Positions 43,241-55,559 of a stretch of 64,000 bases of DNA are shown piece after piece. The position numbers were made by a program, and so were the translations under genes. The stretch spans positions 5,723,998 to 5,787,997 of the forward strand of contig JAQFVV010000022.1 of the NCBI GenBank assembly GCA_028023455.1. Direction: 5' to 3'. The notes beneath the pieces are model-generated. The model saw only the letters and a program-made list of their open reading frames with translations. It was not told the DNA's origin and searched no databases. Each line of letters opens with the position of its first letter. The stretch's first letter is position 1. This DNA is from Epiperipatus broadwayi. Its lineage: Eukaryota > Onychophora > Udeonychophora > Euonychophora > Peripatidae.

Positions 43241-46148
43241 ATATAGAGATGTGTGTGTGGTACTTGACATTTTAAAATGAAACATTAATTAAGAAAATAT
43301 ATATATATAACTAATATAGAATTAAATAAAGTGATTGATATAAATAAAAATTATTTATAGCCAATTTTTAAAAACAAGTCCTGATTAAAAGTTGACAAAC
43401 CATAAATTTATTTTAAACAAAAAACTATAAATATTTTAGCAAGTAGACAATTTTATGTTTATTAACAAAGTAACCACATTGAAAAGTTAAAGCACTAAAG
43501 CAGATATTAAAATTAAACAAATAAAACATTATATTCTGACAGTGCAACAGAGGTTTGACCTTTTAACTTTGCATTTTTTGAAATTTCTCATGTAACTAAA
43601 TTAATAACTATATTTTTAGCCAAAAAAATTTATTCTCAATTTTTTACATTTTTTTATAAATTTTATTTAAAACTTAACTTTAAAAAGTTTAAATAATCTT
43701 AAAAGCAATACATCAGCTTTGCATATAATCAAAAAGAATAAACAGAAGTAAATAATAAAACCAATGATTTAATTTTGAATTTTCAGGCTAAAAAAATATA
43801 TTTTAACATAAAAAAATTATTCCCCACCAAAATTCTATGAGATATATATATTTTGATAAAAATTACATTCAAATAATGAAAACATTTTTCAAAAATTAAA
43901 ATTCAATTTATAATTATAAAAAAATAAAAAATATCAATATTCTTTATGGTAGACATTTCTTGTTTGTCATTAATAAGATTTCAGTTGACTAAATTTTTTC
44001 TAAAAAATAAATATATTTAAATAAAAACTGAATGTAAACATCATGTACTTAATAAGAAATAAATATTTTATTTAATTTTACAAAAATAAAAAAATTACAC
44101 TTTAGATTTAAGAAAATCTGGAATTAAATATACTGGGCATCTCATTAAGATAGAATAAACTTCTCATCTTGAAATAACTCTTTACTCACTTCATTTTGAT
44201 TTTTCACCATGGATACTGCTGTCTATGTATTTTAATTAAAAGTAAAAGCAATGAAAACATATTTTAGTTCGAGGTTTTACTATCAAATTAATATAAAGCT
44301 ATCAATTACATCCAACACACTACCTACTTTTATGTAAAGGAAGAGAAAAACTTACATCAAATTGATGTTTTCTTTATCTTAATTTAACTATTTACCTAAT
44401 GCATTCTGACCTCCAGGTATTTTAATTAGAACTAAAATCAATCAAAACTCATTTTACTTTAAGTTTTTATTAACAAATTTATGCAAAGCAGTTAAATTAA
44501 TGCAACAAATAATCATGAATAAATCAATTTGAATCCAATTGTTGGATTATTACAAATGTCCCAGAATACATTGTTTAAAGGCTGACTTAATTAAACCAAC
44601 TATTAAATACATCTGGGAAACAAACTGACTTATATAAAAATAAAGTAATATTGATTTAGTAAACTAAAATGTTAATAATTCAAAGCATACTCAACAAAGA
44701 TAAAAAAAGCTATTTAGTTAAAATCATGTTTGAGTAAGAGAAGTTATAGCCTAAGTTGATAACATGGAGATTATTTTGCTTAAATGTGAATGTATTTATT
44801 GCCCAGAGACTTTGACTATCAGATTTTAAAAAACATAAACTGTAAACTAATAAATTATAAAATAAATAATATATTACATTGGCTAAGTGAATTTATATAA
44901 TTATTTAATTTTATTTATTATCATACAGTATATTTTAAAGATTTTTTTGACTTTTTATGCTGATGTAAAATATTTGATACTATTAACTTGTAGACATCAA
45001 CCTTTGTAGCAGAATGTATAAAATTTTTAAGTTCTATGATTATGGATGCTTGTTGTTATTAATATTGTGGTACTACTATCTCATCTATATTTCAGATCAT
45101 CTGTCACCTAATTTATCTAGTAATTATTTTATTCAAGATGAAATTTAGAAAATGTTATATTAAAAGAAGAGAGAGGGTAAATATTTAGCTTTTTATTTTT
45201 TTTTAATTTTACAATTATATACCTTATCATTTTATTTCCATAGTGATAGGATCTCTCTTGTTTTATCACATTTATTAATTCATCTGGTTCTTTTTAAAAT
45301 TTCAAGACTCTTTGATTGTTTCTGATAGTCTGTATTATATCTGGTTAAGATTTTAATATTGAAAAAATCTGTCAGTTTCAAAACATGTTTATATCTGGGC
45401 TAGAGACAATCTCTTATTTAATGAATGATTATTGATAATCATTATTGTACTTATCTAGAATGGATAGGGTCATAATTGTGGATGGAGTACGTTTGTTATT
45501 TGTAAATCAAAATATAACCATTAACATAGAAATACTTTATAATTTTAATGCTGTATCTATTGTTATTAAATATCCTGAAAAAAAAAATTAACTTCTTTTT
45601 CTATGTGAATTTTATCAAGCACTCTTTTGTGAAAACTCTCACTTTTGATAAGTATGATGAGAAAAGAGTTTTAAAATACGTATTAATTAGTACAGCTTTT
45701 TAAAAAGCAAATGTAAAAAAATTCAACTTTGAAACCCTTAGTTATAGATGTGATATGTAATAACCATTACGTATGAGTCATTTCTCTCTCAGTAAGATAT
45801 TTGATTAAACATATATTACATTAAAATAAATTTTTAGTAATGATATTCATATTAGGTAATAAGTAATTTTAAATTATTTTTGAGAAAACTTTTAACTGTA
45901 AAAGGATCACTATAATGCTTTTAAAGTATATTTTTCAGCAGTCTTATAATCACAAAATATTTTTATGTGTCTATGATTCTTAGCAGTAGAGTAACATCAT
46001 AAATATAATAAATAATTAAGCTTTTTAAATTAGAGCATTGTTAGAGCGGAGATTATGGAGCGGAAGGTTCATGGATCATAGTGGTTGTTTTGTTTTTTGT
46101 TTTTTGTTTTTTTTTTTGGGGGGGGGGAGAAGGTAGGGAGGGGACTAG
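43241..46148. other. Spacer with a diverged duplication
   Basis: AT-rich, no genes. 44228-44330 and 44418-44520 are diverged direct copies (TATTTTAATTAAAAGTAAAA / TATTTTAATTAGAACTAAAA, then ATTACATCCAACA / AATTAATGCAACA), about 190 bp apart. G-tract at 46119-46128 within a T-rich stretch. Confidence 0.4.
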
Positions 46149-46730
46149 TACTTAAGATTAACCCAGACACCAAGGTTGATTAATACAGTAATTATATATA
46201 TATACATTTAAAATTTGCACTTACTATCAGATTTTTTAAAAATATATAATCTTGTCTAATAATTAATTTATTAATAGATAAATAAATAAATTGACATTTA
46301 ATTGCTTATGACATTTTTGGCTTTCAATTATTGCTATGAAAACAAAAATCTTTTTTAAAAAAAAACATTAAAACTTAACCCTCTCCCTCCATTTTTTTTT
46401 TATTTTCTTATAAATTTTAATAAAAAGTTGCAAGGAAAAAAAAATTATTTTTAAATTTATAGAAAAATGAGAAAAGGTGAAGAGAGAAGGTTAAATTTTA
46501 ATATTTAAAAAAGGTTTTTTGTTTTCACTAGCAATAAGTGTCGTAAGCAATTAAATGTCATTTTATTTATTTTTTTAATCCCTAATATATTTGTAAAAAA
46601 ATCTGATAGTAGATGTAATTTTTTAATATATATATAACTATTGTATTAATATGATATATATATAATGAATTTTATTGTCCAGAATTATCTGTAATCAACC
46701 TTGTGTCCGGGCTAACCTGTAAGTACCTCA
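46149..46730. mobile_element. Foldback element, ~580 bp
   Basis: GTACTTAAGATTAACCCAGA and CCAAGGTTGATTA face TAATCAACCTTG and CCGGGCTAACCTGTAAGTAC at the ends. Inward, GCACTTACTATCAGATTTTT faces AAAAATCTGATAGTAGATGT and ATAAATTGACATTTAATTGC faces GCAATTAAATGTCATTTTAT. The centre is a pyrimidine/purine-rich arm pair (ACCCTCTCCCTCC against GAAGAGAGAAGGTT). No coding capacity. Confidence 0.75.
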
Positions 46731-47189
46731 AACTTTATTTTAATCAAAATGGAAATTCCCGAACAACAAACCTTCCAATTATTTGTTTTGTGGATAAATA
46801 AACACAATAAATAATAACAGTACAGTAAATATTTATAAGATACCAGTAATAGTTTAAAAATGCATTCAATCTTTGATATTTCTGTGTATTATACTATGCA
46901 CATTATCGAATAAAGATTTCAAGCTTCAGAATTACAGCATTCAAGACAACTTTTTCATCCAAATCTAAAGTATGGTAAAAGAAGACTAGCACATGATACT
47001 TTAGTAGATCGTTAGTAAAGTGGATAATTTTAGAAAAAAAGTTGTCAATATGGACAAATCTCTTCAGTAATAAGATGACTGTATTTCTAAAGTTGATCAA
47101 AGAAAATATTTAAAAGTAATATTCAATGTATATATGCAGAATAATTAGATAGAAAGTGATTGTGCCTTCTCTTATAAGTTTGTCGTTTT

Positions 47190-47372
47190 AAGAGACTTTT
47201 CATCATGAACAATACTGCATAATTCAGTGCAATACTAAAGCAGATTCTGGAATAAAAGGCTCTCAGAGTGACTCCAGTGCTAATACTTTCAGCACTCAAC
47301 TATCTTATGAATTCTCAGCAATAAAACGATTTGATTATTTATTAAAGTCAATAAAAAACACTTCATCATTAA
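47190..47372 (+). repeat. Dispersed repeat with a TCTTATGAATT end, copy 2
   Basis: AAGCAGATTCTGGAATAAAA, CACTCAACTATCTTATGAAT and AGCAATAAAACGATTTGATT match in order AAGCAGGCTCTGGAAGTCAA, TGCTCAAGATTCTTATGAAT and AGCAATAAATCATTTGG of 55560-55742, and the end of 29000-29145. Confidence 0.6.
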
Positions 47373-47484
47373 AAATCAATCAAAAAATGATTGGTAGTCC
47401 TTTTTCACTGCTTTTATTTAATCTTCAGTATCTGGTTATTAAAAATCTGTGACAATAAATAAATTAAGATTATATGACTTATGA

Positions 47485-47650
47485 ATTTATTTTCATATCA
47501 TCATTTTTAACTCTCCAAATTCAATCTATCTTCTCCAACTGTAGTCTCTCTTTTCCACATCATTCCCACACACTTTCTATATTCATCCATCTCACATGTG
47601 GTCTCTTTCTATGTCTTTTAAAATCTCTTGGGAATTATATATATAAATTA
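47485..47650 (-). pseudogene. RTE-type LINE C-terminal fragment
   Basis: On the minus strand the sequence runs CCAAGAGATTTTAAAAGACA, then GAGACCACATGTGAGATGGA and GAAAGTGTGTGGGAATGATG, closely matching CCCAAGAGATTGTAAATGAC, GAGACCATATGTGAAATGTA and AGAAAGTGTGTTGATATCAT at 34750-34830 of the RTE copy. Translation gives RDFKRHRKRPHVRWM. Only the last part of ORF2 is present, as usual for 5'-truncated LINEs. Confidence 0.7.
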
Positions 47651-48042
47651 TTTTTCATCATAGAAAGGTTAATGATATATTATTGAATCGTAATAGACTG
47701 GATTATCTTCAGTATACATCCATTGGTATTAATCTAGTTTAATTACAAATCAAAATCTACTGAACAAATTAATAAAAAAAAAAAAGCTATGTAGGAAGTT
47801 ATAAGACTATTCAGCTGTAACAAAATGTGCTTTAAAAATGATGAAAAAAAAATAATTATCTATATGATTTCGAATGATGCCAAATGACCTCTAAGCAAAA
47901 AATGACAGATGGGCACAACAGTATAGTTCTACTAACTAAAACAGATATTTTGTTTTACTTTCCTTAGCTAGAAATCAATTGCGATTCTTTAATTAATTAT
48001 TACCATTTCTCATTAAACCACATATAAGAAAATATAATTTTT

Positions 48043-48134
48043 GTCAAGCATTGGTGGTCGGGTGGTCGGCGCAGCTGCCTTACAAGCAGTTGTCCCGGGT
48101 TTGCAGATTCGCTTCCTGGCCAATGCTTTTACAC
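48043..48134 (+). mobile_element. tRNA-derived SINE, copy 3 (92 bp)
   Basis: GTCAAGCATTGGTGGTCGGG start, GCTGCCTTACAAGCAGTTGT anticodon arm identical to copy 1, GATTCGCTTCC T arm, and an end AATGCTTTTACACAT. No A tail is left apart from that within the target repeat. A 19-bp direct repeat with one mismatch flanks it (48024-48042 and 48135-48153, ATAAGAAAATA-K-AATTTTT). Confidence 0.88.
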
Positions 48135-48429
48135 ATAAGAAAATAGAATTTTTCTATCATAGGAAACAAACTTGAACTTCTTAAATAAAATATAGGTGCT
48201 AATGACTAGGCGACCATGGAATAAATCTTAATGCAGATTTGACTTTCTTGGTTTTGCAGTAAAGTAATAATTAATTTTTAAAAACTCCAATGTTTATCAG
48301 CTTGTAATAGATGAAAAATATTTAGCCGCTTTTAAATGGGATTGAGATCTAAACAAGATCCTAGTGTGGTGCTGCTGTATTTAATAAATTAAAAAAATAT
48401 TTCTTCATAGTGATATATATATATGATCA

Positions 48430-48600
48430 CTAGATGGAGCTTACCAATAGCTCTAAACAAACTTTGATTTTATAAGTGCTGAAAGAGATAGAATTCAAAA
48501 TCTCTATCGTTATTTTGAATTCTATCTCTTTCAACACTTATAAAAACAAAGCTTGTTTAGAGCTATTGGTAAGCTCCATCTAGTTATCATAAAATGCAAG
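48430..48600. repeat. Palindrome of B-unit ends
   Basis: ATCACTAGATGGAGCTTACC, AATAGCTCTAAACAAA and GAAAGAGATAGAATTCAAAA run into their own reverse complements around about 48510. The arms are the beginning of the B unit at 5435-5530. As at 6171-6262, the palindrome stops before the hammerhead block. Confidence 0.75.
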
Positions 48601-50339
48601 TTACAAAATTTATAACTTGTTTTAATTATTATTATTATATATATATAACTACTGCAGATAAATTAATTGCATGTAGAAGTATCATTTTGCCTAATTTATT
48701 GAATAGAAGTGAAGTCTATTGGCATTAAAATATATATTAAAAATACTTCTGAAGAGTCTACAAGTAAGCTAGTATGATCATAAGATTACTTGGTATATCC
48801 TTCATTTTGCTAGATGTAGACTCTATATAATCAATCTTTAATTGATTGATCATAGGAAGGGATTGCATAGTAGCAGATTTCCCAATAAAAGTATTTTATC
48901 ATTAACTTGAGTATGATTTTCATGGGTGAGGCAGAGTTTATAAAGTTTGTCTAAAAGAAAATGTAAAGAAAAGCCATATTGATTGCTTTCATTGGAAAAA
49001 TATATTTGAAGATAGAATAGGATGATGGATTTCAGATAGAGTAGAATGGTGGATTACAATTAGTGTTGAAATATTTAAAACATAAAGTTCTTGGCAGGAA
49101 AAGTTAAAAGATTTAAAAATATCAAATAAATGACTAAAAGCCCAGAAAATGTTGATTAAATGTTTATACTACTAATTTTAATAAATCTATATTGAAACAG
49201 GAGCTATGAAATATATAGCATAGGTATATAACCTTGGTTAGGGAATATTATAATAAAATACAAAGTGCATACAACAATTCACAAGTCATACTTACTAAAA
49301 TTATTAGAATTTAAATCTTAATTATTATATGAATTGGTGAACTGGTTTGACTCAAAACTTACAGAGGTTGCTGCCAATATAAAGTTCATCCCTTTGAATA
49401 TCGGTGATTAATTTGTTATCTATATAACAGCATGAAAATTTGATTGTTTTTTGTATATCAAATAAATAACCACTGATATGAGAAAGGGTATTTTTTGGAA
49501 AGTTTGTTAAAATGACTCCAGTATGTCTGACTTGTGAACTGATATGATATTCCCATCAGAATTTATTGCATATCTCTATAAATATTATTATAAATTTTAA
49601 TAAATAAAAAGAATAACTGGAAGTTTATATGTGGTTTAATCATAAAAAAATTCTAGTATTTGAAAGTCAGATACTTACATAGAATCATAAAAGTCTCATG
49701 AATAGAGAATGAAGAGTGATGATATAGGGTTGACAATTGAAAATATTCTTACAATATTGGTACACATTAGATATTCATAACAGCATAATTTGTACTATAG
49801 AAAATATTGAAACAAGTAGGTCAAGCAAGAATTACTAATTAAATGATCAAAAAATTGGTCCTGAAAATAATATCAAAATTAAGCATATTGTGCACTAATC
49901 ACACATTAAGAATTATATGAATAACTAAAATAAAATAGTGTTTAAATAGCCAACTGTAGGGCAAAGACCCATCCAGCTGCTCATTATAAAAGAACAGTGA
50001 AAGAAAAATCATGCTTGATTCAAGTAGTTTTTTATTCTTGTTTTATTATGTAAACAAAAGTAGTTAGATATCCATTTGCCAAGCAAAAATAAATAGTTTT
50101 CCAGGTTGTTATTGGCTACTAAGTTAAAAAATATATAAGCTTTATTAGAATTAAGGAAAATGTTGTTTTTTTCTAACTGATTTGAACTCAAATCATAGAC
50201 AAGTGGATGCTTTACTGCTGCATTCTAAAACCCAATATATATATAGTTTTATTTTTTATTATGTTAGTACTGTGAATTTTTAAAATACCATTAATTTCAT
50301 TTTCTCAGGTTGTTGATGTGCAAACATTAGTAATTTCTT
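48601..50339. other. Spacer, no gene recognised
   Basis: 48720-49930 is slightly A/G-rich on the plus strand, as are the decayed LINEs, but no RT, endonuclease or transposase motif could be read in any frame. Confidence 0.35.
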
Positions 50340-50545
50340 TCAAACTATAGTGCCACCTAATGCCAGTTATAGTAATCAGTAGATGCTAGTCTGGGGATAT
50401 CGGATGAGAAAGTGCTAGACCAGGATTGAAATGCATAACCTTCTAAGCATATACTAATTACTATAGCTTTCACTAGTGGCACTATTCTGTGGAAAAATTT
50501 GCTACTGTTTTAACAGCTTAGGAATGCATAAAAAAGATGGTCATG
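50340..50545. mobile_element. Foldback relic of the C-unit family
   Basis: CTATAGTGCCACCTAATG faces ACTAGTGGCACTATTCTG and TATAGTAATCAGTAGATGCT faces CATATACTAATTACTATAG. The centre contains CTAGTCTGGGGATATCGGAT, the 3' part of the class 1 hammerhead; the CUGANGA and GAAA parts are gone. Confidence 0.6.
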
Positions 50546-51021
50546 TAATCTTTAAATTGTCGTTGTCTGAATTTGCTTTTACATTTAACATTTATTGCTA
50601 ACAAAAAAAGAAAAATCTTTTATTGTCTAATAAACAATAACCAGGGCATTGATATTTATGAGATTTTGTAATCCTGTTATTTAGATAACATTTTTTATGT
50701 GATTGTTATTTTTAAGTATATATTTAGACAATCATATTTAGAACAAAGACATCTTCAGATATTGTAGATAGTAAGCTATTCTAAATACTAATAACAGTTG
50801 GAAACAATTCATAGTAGTTGTTAACATCTAATTAAATAAAACTCAAATTAGCACCCCAAAATAGAGTCATTATACATTCATTTTTAATAATCTTGTGGAA
50901 GGTCCAGTTCTTTATTAATATGTAATATTAGAAACTTTTACAACATGAAATAAATATAAGTGAATGGTTAAATAACATAATCAACCTATTCATTCATTAT
51001 ACTAAATGTTACTAAGTAAAT

Positions 51022-51351
51022 GGAGGGATTTGAACTTAGGAATTTCAATCTATATTTATTCTCCACTCCATCTCAAATAAATGATACACATGACCAGATA
51101 CATGTGCAAAAGATTACCCCCAGTATGTATATTTCATGCAGGGATTGCTATATTATTGTAAGCTGAGTACTGATTGTATATAGGTGTGGGAGATTATGAT
51201 ATGGCCCAACTGATGAGTGTTTGTTCTGCACAAAATGATCATATATTGGGAACCATTTATTTTTTTCACATGTATGTGATCACATGTAGTTGTTGTTTGT
51301 GATGGAGTGGAGAAAGAATATACATTGCAAATCATAAGTTCAAATCCCTCT
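51022..51351. mobile_element. Foldback element with a class 2 hammerhead at its apex
   Basis: GAGGGATTTGAACTTA faces TAAGTTCAAATCCCTC; TATTCTCCACTCCATC faces GATGGAGTGGAGAAAGAATA; ACATGACCAGATACATGTGC faces CACATGTATGTGATCACATGT. The hammerhead (51201-51256) is near the centre. No coding capacity. Confidence 0.7.
51201..51256 (+). ncRNA. Hammerhead ribozyme motif, class 2, one core change
   Basis: ATGG (51201-51204) with CCAT (51253-51256), CCCAA (51205-51209) with TTGGG (51246-51250). Core CTGATGA 51210-51216; stem II GTG...CAC with loop region TTTGTTCTG (51217-51231); AAAA for GAAA; TGATCATA; ATA triplet ending 51245. Confidence 0.65.
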
Positions 51352-52488
51352 ATTTAAAATAATATAAGTAGATCGCTGCAGAACAGTCTTCCAAACCACT
51401 TACTATAAAGGAATAATGAAAAGAAGGCAATATTATTTAGATTTATCAACTGAGAATTTGAGTGTTCCCTCCTCTTTATTTTACTTTCTAGCTAATAATA
51501 GCGCATCAATTTAACGAATAATATTGGATAGTTAGCTGGATAGTTTATGGCTGGCTATATGGGAAAAAATTATCCTGATATTGAAAAAAAAAAAACAAGT
51601 TTTACTGGCTTCAACTTGAACCTAATTTGTGGGTTATGGCAAATGAATTTGCTATATCTGTACCATGAGGCCCTTCATGGTATATGTATATATAATTATT
51701 TATTTTGTTATATATAATGTAACATTAGATTTTAACGAGGATATGCATTATTGTAAAAAAAAAAAAAAATTAAATTGATTGACTGTCTTATTGCAAGATT
51801 TTAATGAAAATGTTGATTACATTGCTTTTGACAGACAGACAGGATTAAAAATAATCTAACCATGGAAACAATTTGCAAAAAGTAAAAGTTTATTTTTTTT
51901 TAACTATTAACTCAATAATTATAAAACTTTTTGTTCACATAACCATCGTTGACCTTTCTATGATGAAAAATAATTTATTTTAAAATTTTCAACATCTATT
52001 ATATAAGAAAGACCTTATGATATTAAAGTATAATGCAGAATAAACAATGCTTTAATAATTCTATAGATATAAAAAAAATTAATCAAATCCAATAACATAT
52101 TAGCTATATGTATTATTGCAATATGTTTAAATTAAATGCATAAAAAAGAATGATTTTTTGCATAGGAGTCCATAAAAAGGTCAAATATCAGAAGAGACAG
52201 AGCTGGAGTATTATCTATATACTTGAGTTATAGAATCTACTATGCTGTCACTATAAACCACATTATATTTGCAATAAACACGTGATCTACATCAAAATAT
52301 TTCAAAATAGTTTAAGAAAATGTAATTGTTTCAAATAATTAAAGCTTCCCTTGTATGACGTAACTACTAAAGCATCTTTATTATAATGATCATTTCAAAT
52401 CATCATCTAAAATATTCCTTGAGAACAAGCATTAGAAAATTTATCATATCCTTCTTAATGTCTTTAATCTTCACTAGAATATTTTATT
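51352..52488. other. Spacer, no gene recognised
   Basis: AT-rich, poly-A/T tracts at 51577-51596 and 51757-51770, otherwise nothing seen. Confidence 0.4.
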
Positions 52489-52496
52489 TATTATAC

Positions 52497-55471
52497 CAAT
52501 AGTGGCGAACCTTTTTACGTGTGTGTGCTAAAAATTTCCAAAAAATATTTATTGGATGATTGGCATGCCATACAGTTATTAAATCAAAATACAAACAATT
52601 ACTGCAGCTTTTTAAAAGTTTATAAAACAAAATAATAATAATAATAATAATAGCAATACTTTAGATTTGCCTATATAATTAGAAAAATAGGTTGAAGATA
52701 AGAATGGCCACTCTTATATTTATAAAGTCGAATCTTATGTTTAGATTTGTAAAGGTCTCTCATAATAAATTAAGCACTCAAGGCACATGTACTAAGATTA
52801 TAGCATTATTTAAGTATTACATTGCACTTAATAAAGAATTAATATTTACAACTTTAAATAATAGCAATAATAAACAAAATTTCTAAATAAGCTAAATACA
52901 AGTGAACAATTTTTTTTTTTTAAAAAAAGCACAAGTTGAATAAAATGTATTAGTAAAAAATTAATAATAATTAAAACAAAATTTTGGAAATACAGATATA
53001 AAATCAGCATAAATATATATTATTTGATGAAATTTTTGCTGTTGTACATTGGATGCCAAATATTTTATAATATCTGGTTCATATTTTGTCATTTTTAATA
53101 ATGTACTTGCTGAACTAGATTCATGTCATTCTATTTCTCAAACTGTCTTTAATTAAATTTGTGTATGAAACAATGATTCATATGCATAAGTAGAGGAGAA
53201 AATTGATAATATAGTGGTTGCTAACTTTTTAAAACAATTAAATGTTTCAGAAATAGCATTTCAGGCAGTCAGTAGTTCCTCTTCAGCATTCTTTTTACAT
53301 ATATCCAATAATCAATCATTTTCCATTGTTTCTAACTCATTCTTCAAGTCAACAAATTTCTATTTCCATATAGAACTGGATTGAAAATTGACTGATTGCA
53401 TTTCCATATCTTTCAAATTAAACCACTCAAAAATTTCTAACTTGATGTTATCCATTAATATTATGTCTGGGTATAAAATAAAATTTGATATTTCTGAAAA
53501 TTGTCTGAACCGTGTAAATCTTAAAGAAAATTAATCAATTATCGATTGAATATCAGCACAAAAGTCTTGCGTCAATTTTATTTGATCTAGTTTCTCATGA
53601 GATATTAAATCAGTCAAGAACTTTTTTAGATTTGGAAAATGTTTGAAGGTGTAACAAATAACATCAAGGTTGAAAATTTGTTATTTAACTTCAAATGCTT
53701 TGATCAAATCAAACATGACAACAATTGTCTTATTATAACCTTGCAGTTTCACACTTAATTCATTTAGATGTGAACACATATTAGTAAAAAACATTAATAT
53801 TGAAAGCTATTCAACATCCATTAATTCATTATATTTTTCAATGATTTTCTTATTATGTAAAAACAATCTAATTTCTTTTAAACATTCAATGAATCTTTGA
53901 AGAACTTTTCCTCAACTTAATCATTGGACATTGTTGTATATAAGTAAATCATAGTATACTGAATTTACCTCTCTCGATGTGTAGATATAAAATTGATCAA
54001 CTTAGTCACAACATTCATAACATCATCCAGTGGCTTAAAGCTGGCCTTTGTGCATAAAACCTGCTTATGTATAATGCAATGAAAACCTAAAATTGAATGT
54101 TCAACACAGTTGGTAAATAAAGTCCAGAAAACTATTTTCTTTTCCAGTCATAAGCATCATCTGTAGTTAATGATACAATTTTGGCAACATCTATGTTACA
54201 AATATCTATTCCTTTTGTTATTGTTATTAATAAGGTTAAACTGATCAATTCTTATTTGATATTATTTCCAACATAATAACGAATAAAAATAACCAAACGA
54301 GTTGATCTATTTATGTCTGTACTTTCATCAAGGCAGAAAGAAATTAAACTAGAAGCTTTAATATCTCTTTTTGTTGGTAAGTTATATTGTTAGTCATTTG
54401 CAGAAAACTTTCTTTAATTGTATTTTTAGCCAATGATAAATCTTTTATGCTCTGAATAATTTTTGCTTTGATTTCAAAATCTTCAAAAAGAAACTGCCGC
54501 ACATTTCATCCAAGCTTCTTTCATATATTCTCCATCATTAAAAGGTTTCCCATGTTTGGCAATTACATTTGAAATAAAAAAATTAGCAATCAGTTATATC
54601 TGAATGACTTTTAATAAATTTCATTATAGATGTTGATTGAATATTTGTATTTTTAAATGCTTGGGCAATATATTCTTTTTATTCATCTTTACTTTTTTCA
54701 CAGAGCAATAAATGATTTGTCTCATAATACCATTTTACCGATGATGATCTCAATACAACTGTTCCAGAATATAAAACATATGCTACCCTGGTGCTTTTGT
54801 TAATCATTCCTTACTCATCAGTCCACCAATTTTGAAATTATCTACTGCTTGATAATTTTTGTTTTTTATTTTCCTAGTCATATTAATATAATGATAACAA
54901 ATTTATTTAAAAATAAATTTAAATGAGCTTTAATAATTTTATAAATCAAAAATTTATCATTTCACTTTTACAGCAAAACTTCAAGCAAAAAAAAAAATGT
55001 CATTTTATGCATGTCATTCCTTTGTACATGATTTTGATTTCATTTTTTAAAAAAAAGGGAATGGTGTCAATGCATTTAGGTGAAAAAATATTAGGACAGA
55101 AAACCATTTGATTACTTTTACCTTAGATTTGAAAAAATGTACTTCAAAGTGTTATAAAATATTTTCCTGAGTTTATTTTTTAGTTTTATTGGAATCATTT
55201 GACAGGTTTATAGAATATGATACCGCAATATTCTGGTACCAGTTTATTTGACTTAAAATATCATAATTTATTGCTTCAAATGTAAATTGAATTTTAATAT
55301 TATATTTATTTATTTTATCTTTAGTTTACAGTAAATTTTTATTAGTACAGATTTTAACAACAAAAAAAAAAATATTGAAGAACATTATGATTATATAAAT
55401 AGTTTGCATGCCATGCCATCTGTGGCATGCATGCCATCTGTGGCATGCATGCCATAAGTTCATCATCACTG
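52497..55471 (-). mobile_element. hAT transposon (ZBED5/SCAND3-like group), 8-bp target duplication
   Basis: TATTATAC occurs on both sides (52489-52496, 55472-55479), the 8-bp duplication typical of hAT elements. Left end CAATAGTGGCGAACCTTTTT; right end, reversed, CAGTGATGATGAACTTATGG: imperfect terminal repeats of the CAGTG-GAACCT type. Subterminal tandem GGCATGCATGCCATCTGT copies lie at 55405-55455. The transposase region is on the minus strand and broken. Length 2,975 bp, close to a full element. Confidence 0.88.
53040..54840 (-). pseudogene. hAT transposase, decayed
   Basis: In changing minus-strand frames: NFFISNVIAKHGKPFNDGEY followed by KEAWMKCAA (about 54590-54480), then SFCLDESTDINRSTRL (about 54345-54295), the first conserved catalytic block of hAT transposases (D in L-D-E-S-T), RYYVGNNIK, LISLTLLITITKGIDICN, and IVSLTTDDAYDW (about 54185-54145), the second block. 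These match the ZBED5/SCAND3-like transposases. The amino-terminal BED zinc finger is not clearly readable and stops are frequent, so I see no sign of a domesticated, conserved gene. Confidence 0.8.
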
Positions 55472-55559
55472 TATTATACAATGTAAAAAAAATAATTTTT
55501 ATGAAACCGAAATATTTAAAGAATTATGATATATAACATAATAAAGACCTGTTTTTTTG

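Noticed and set aside
53040-54840. Domesticated ZBED-type host gene
   Set aside because: Target duplication and terminal repeats show a transposon, and the coding region has many stops and frameshifts.
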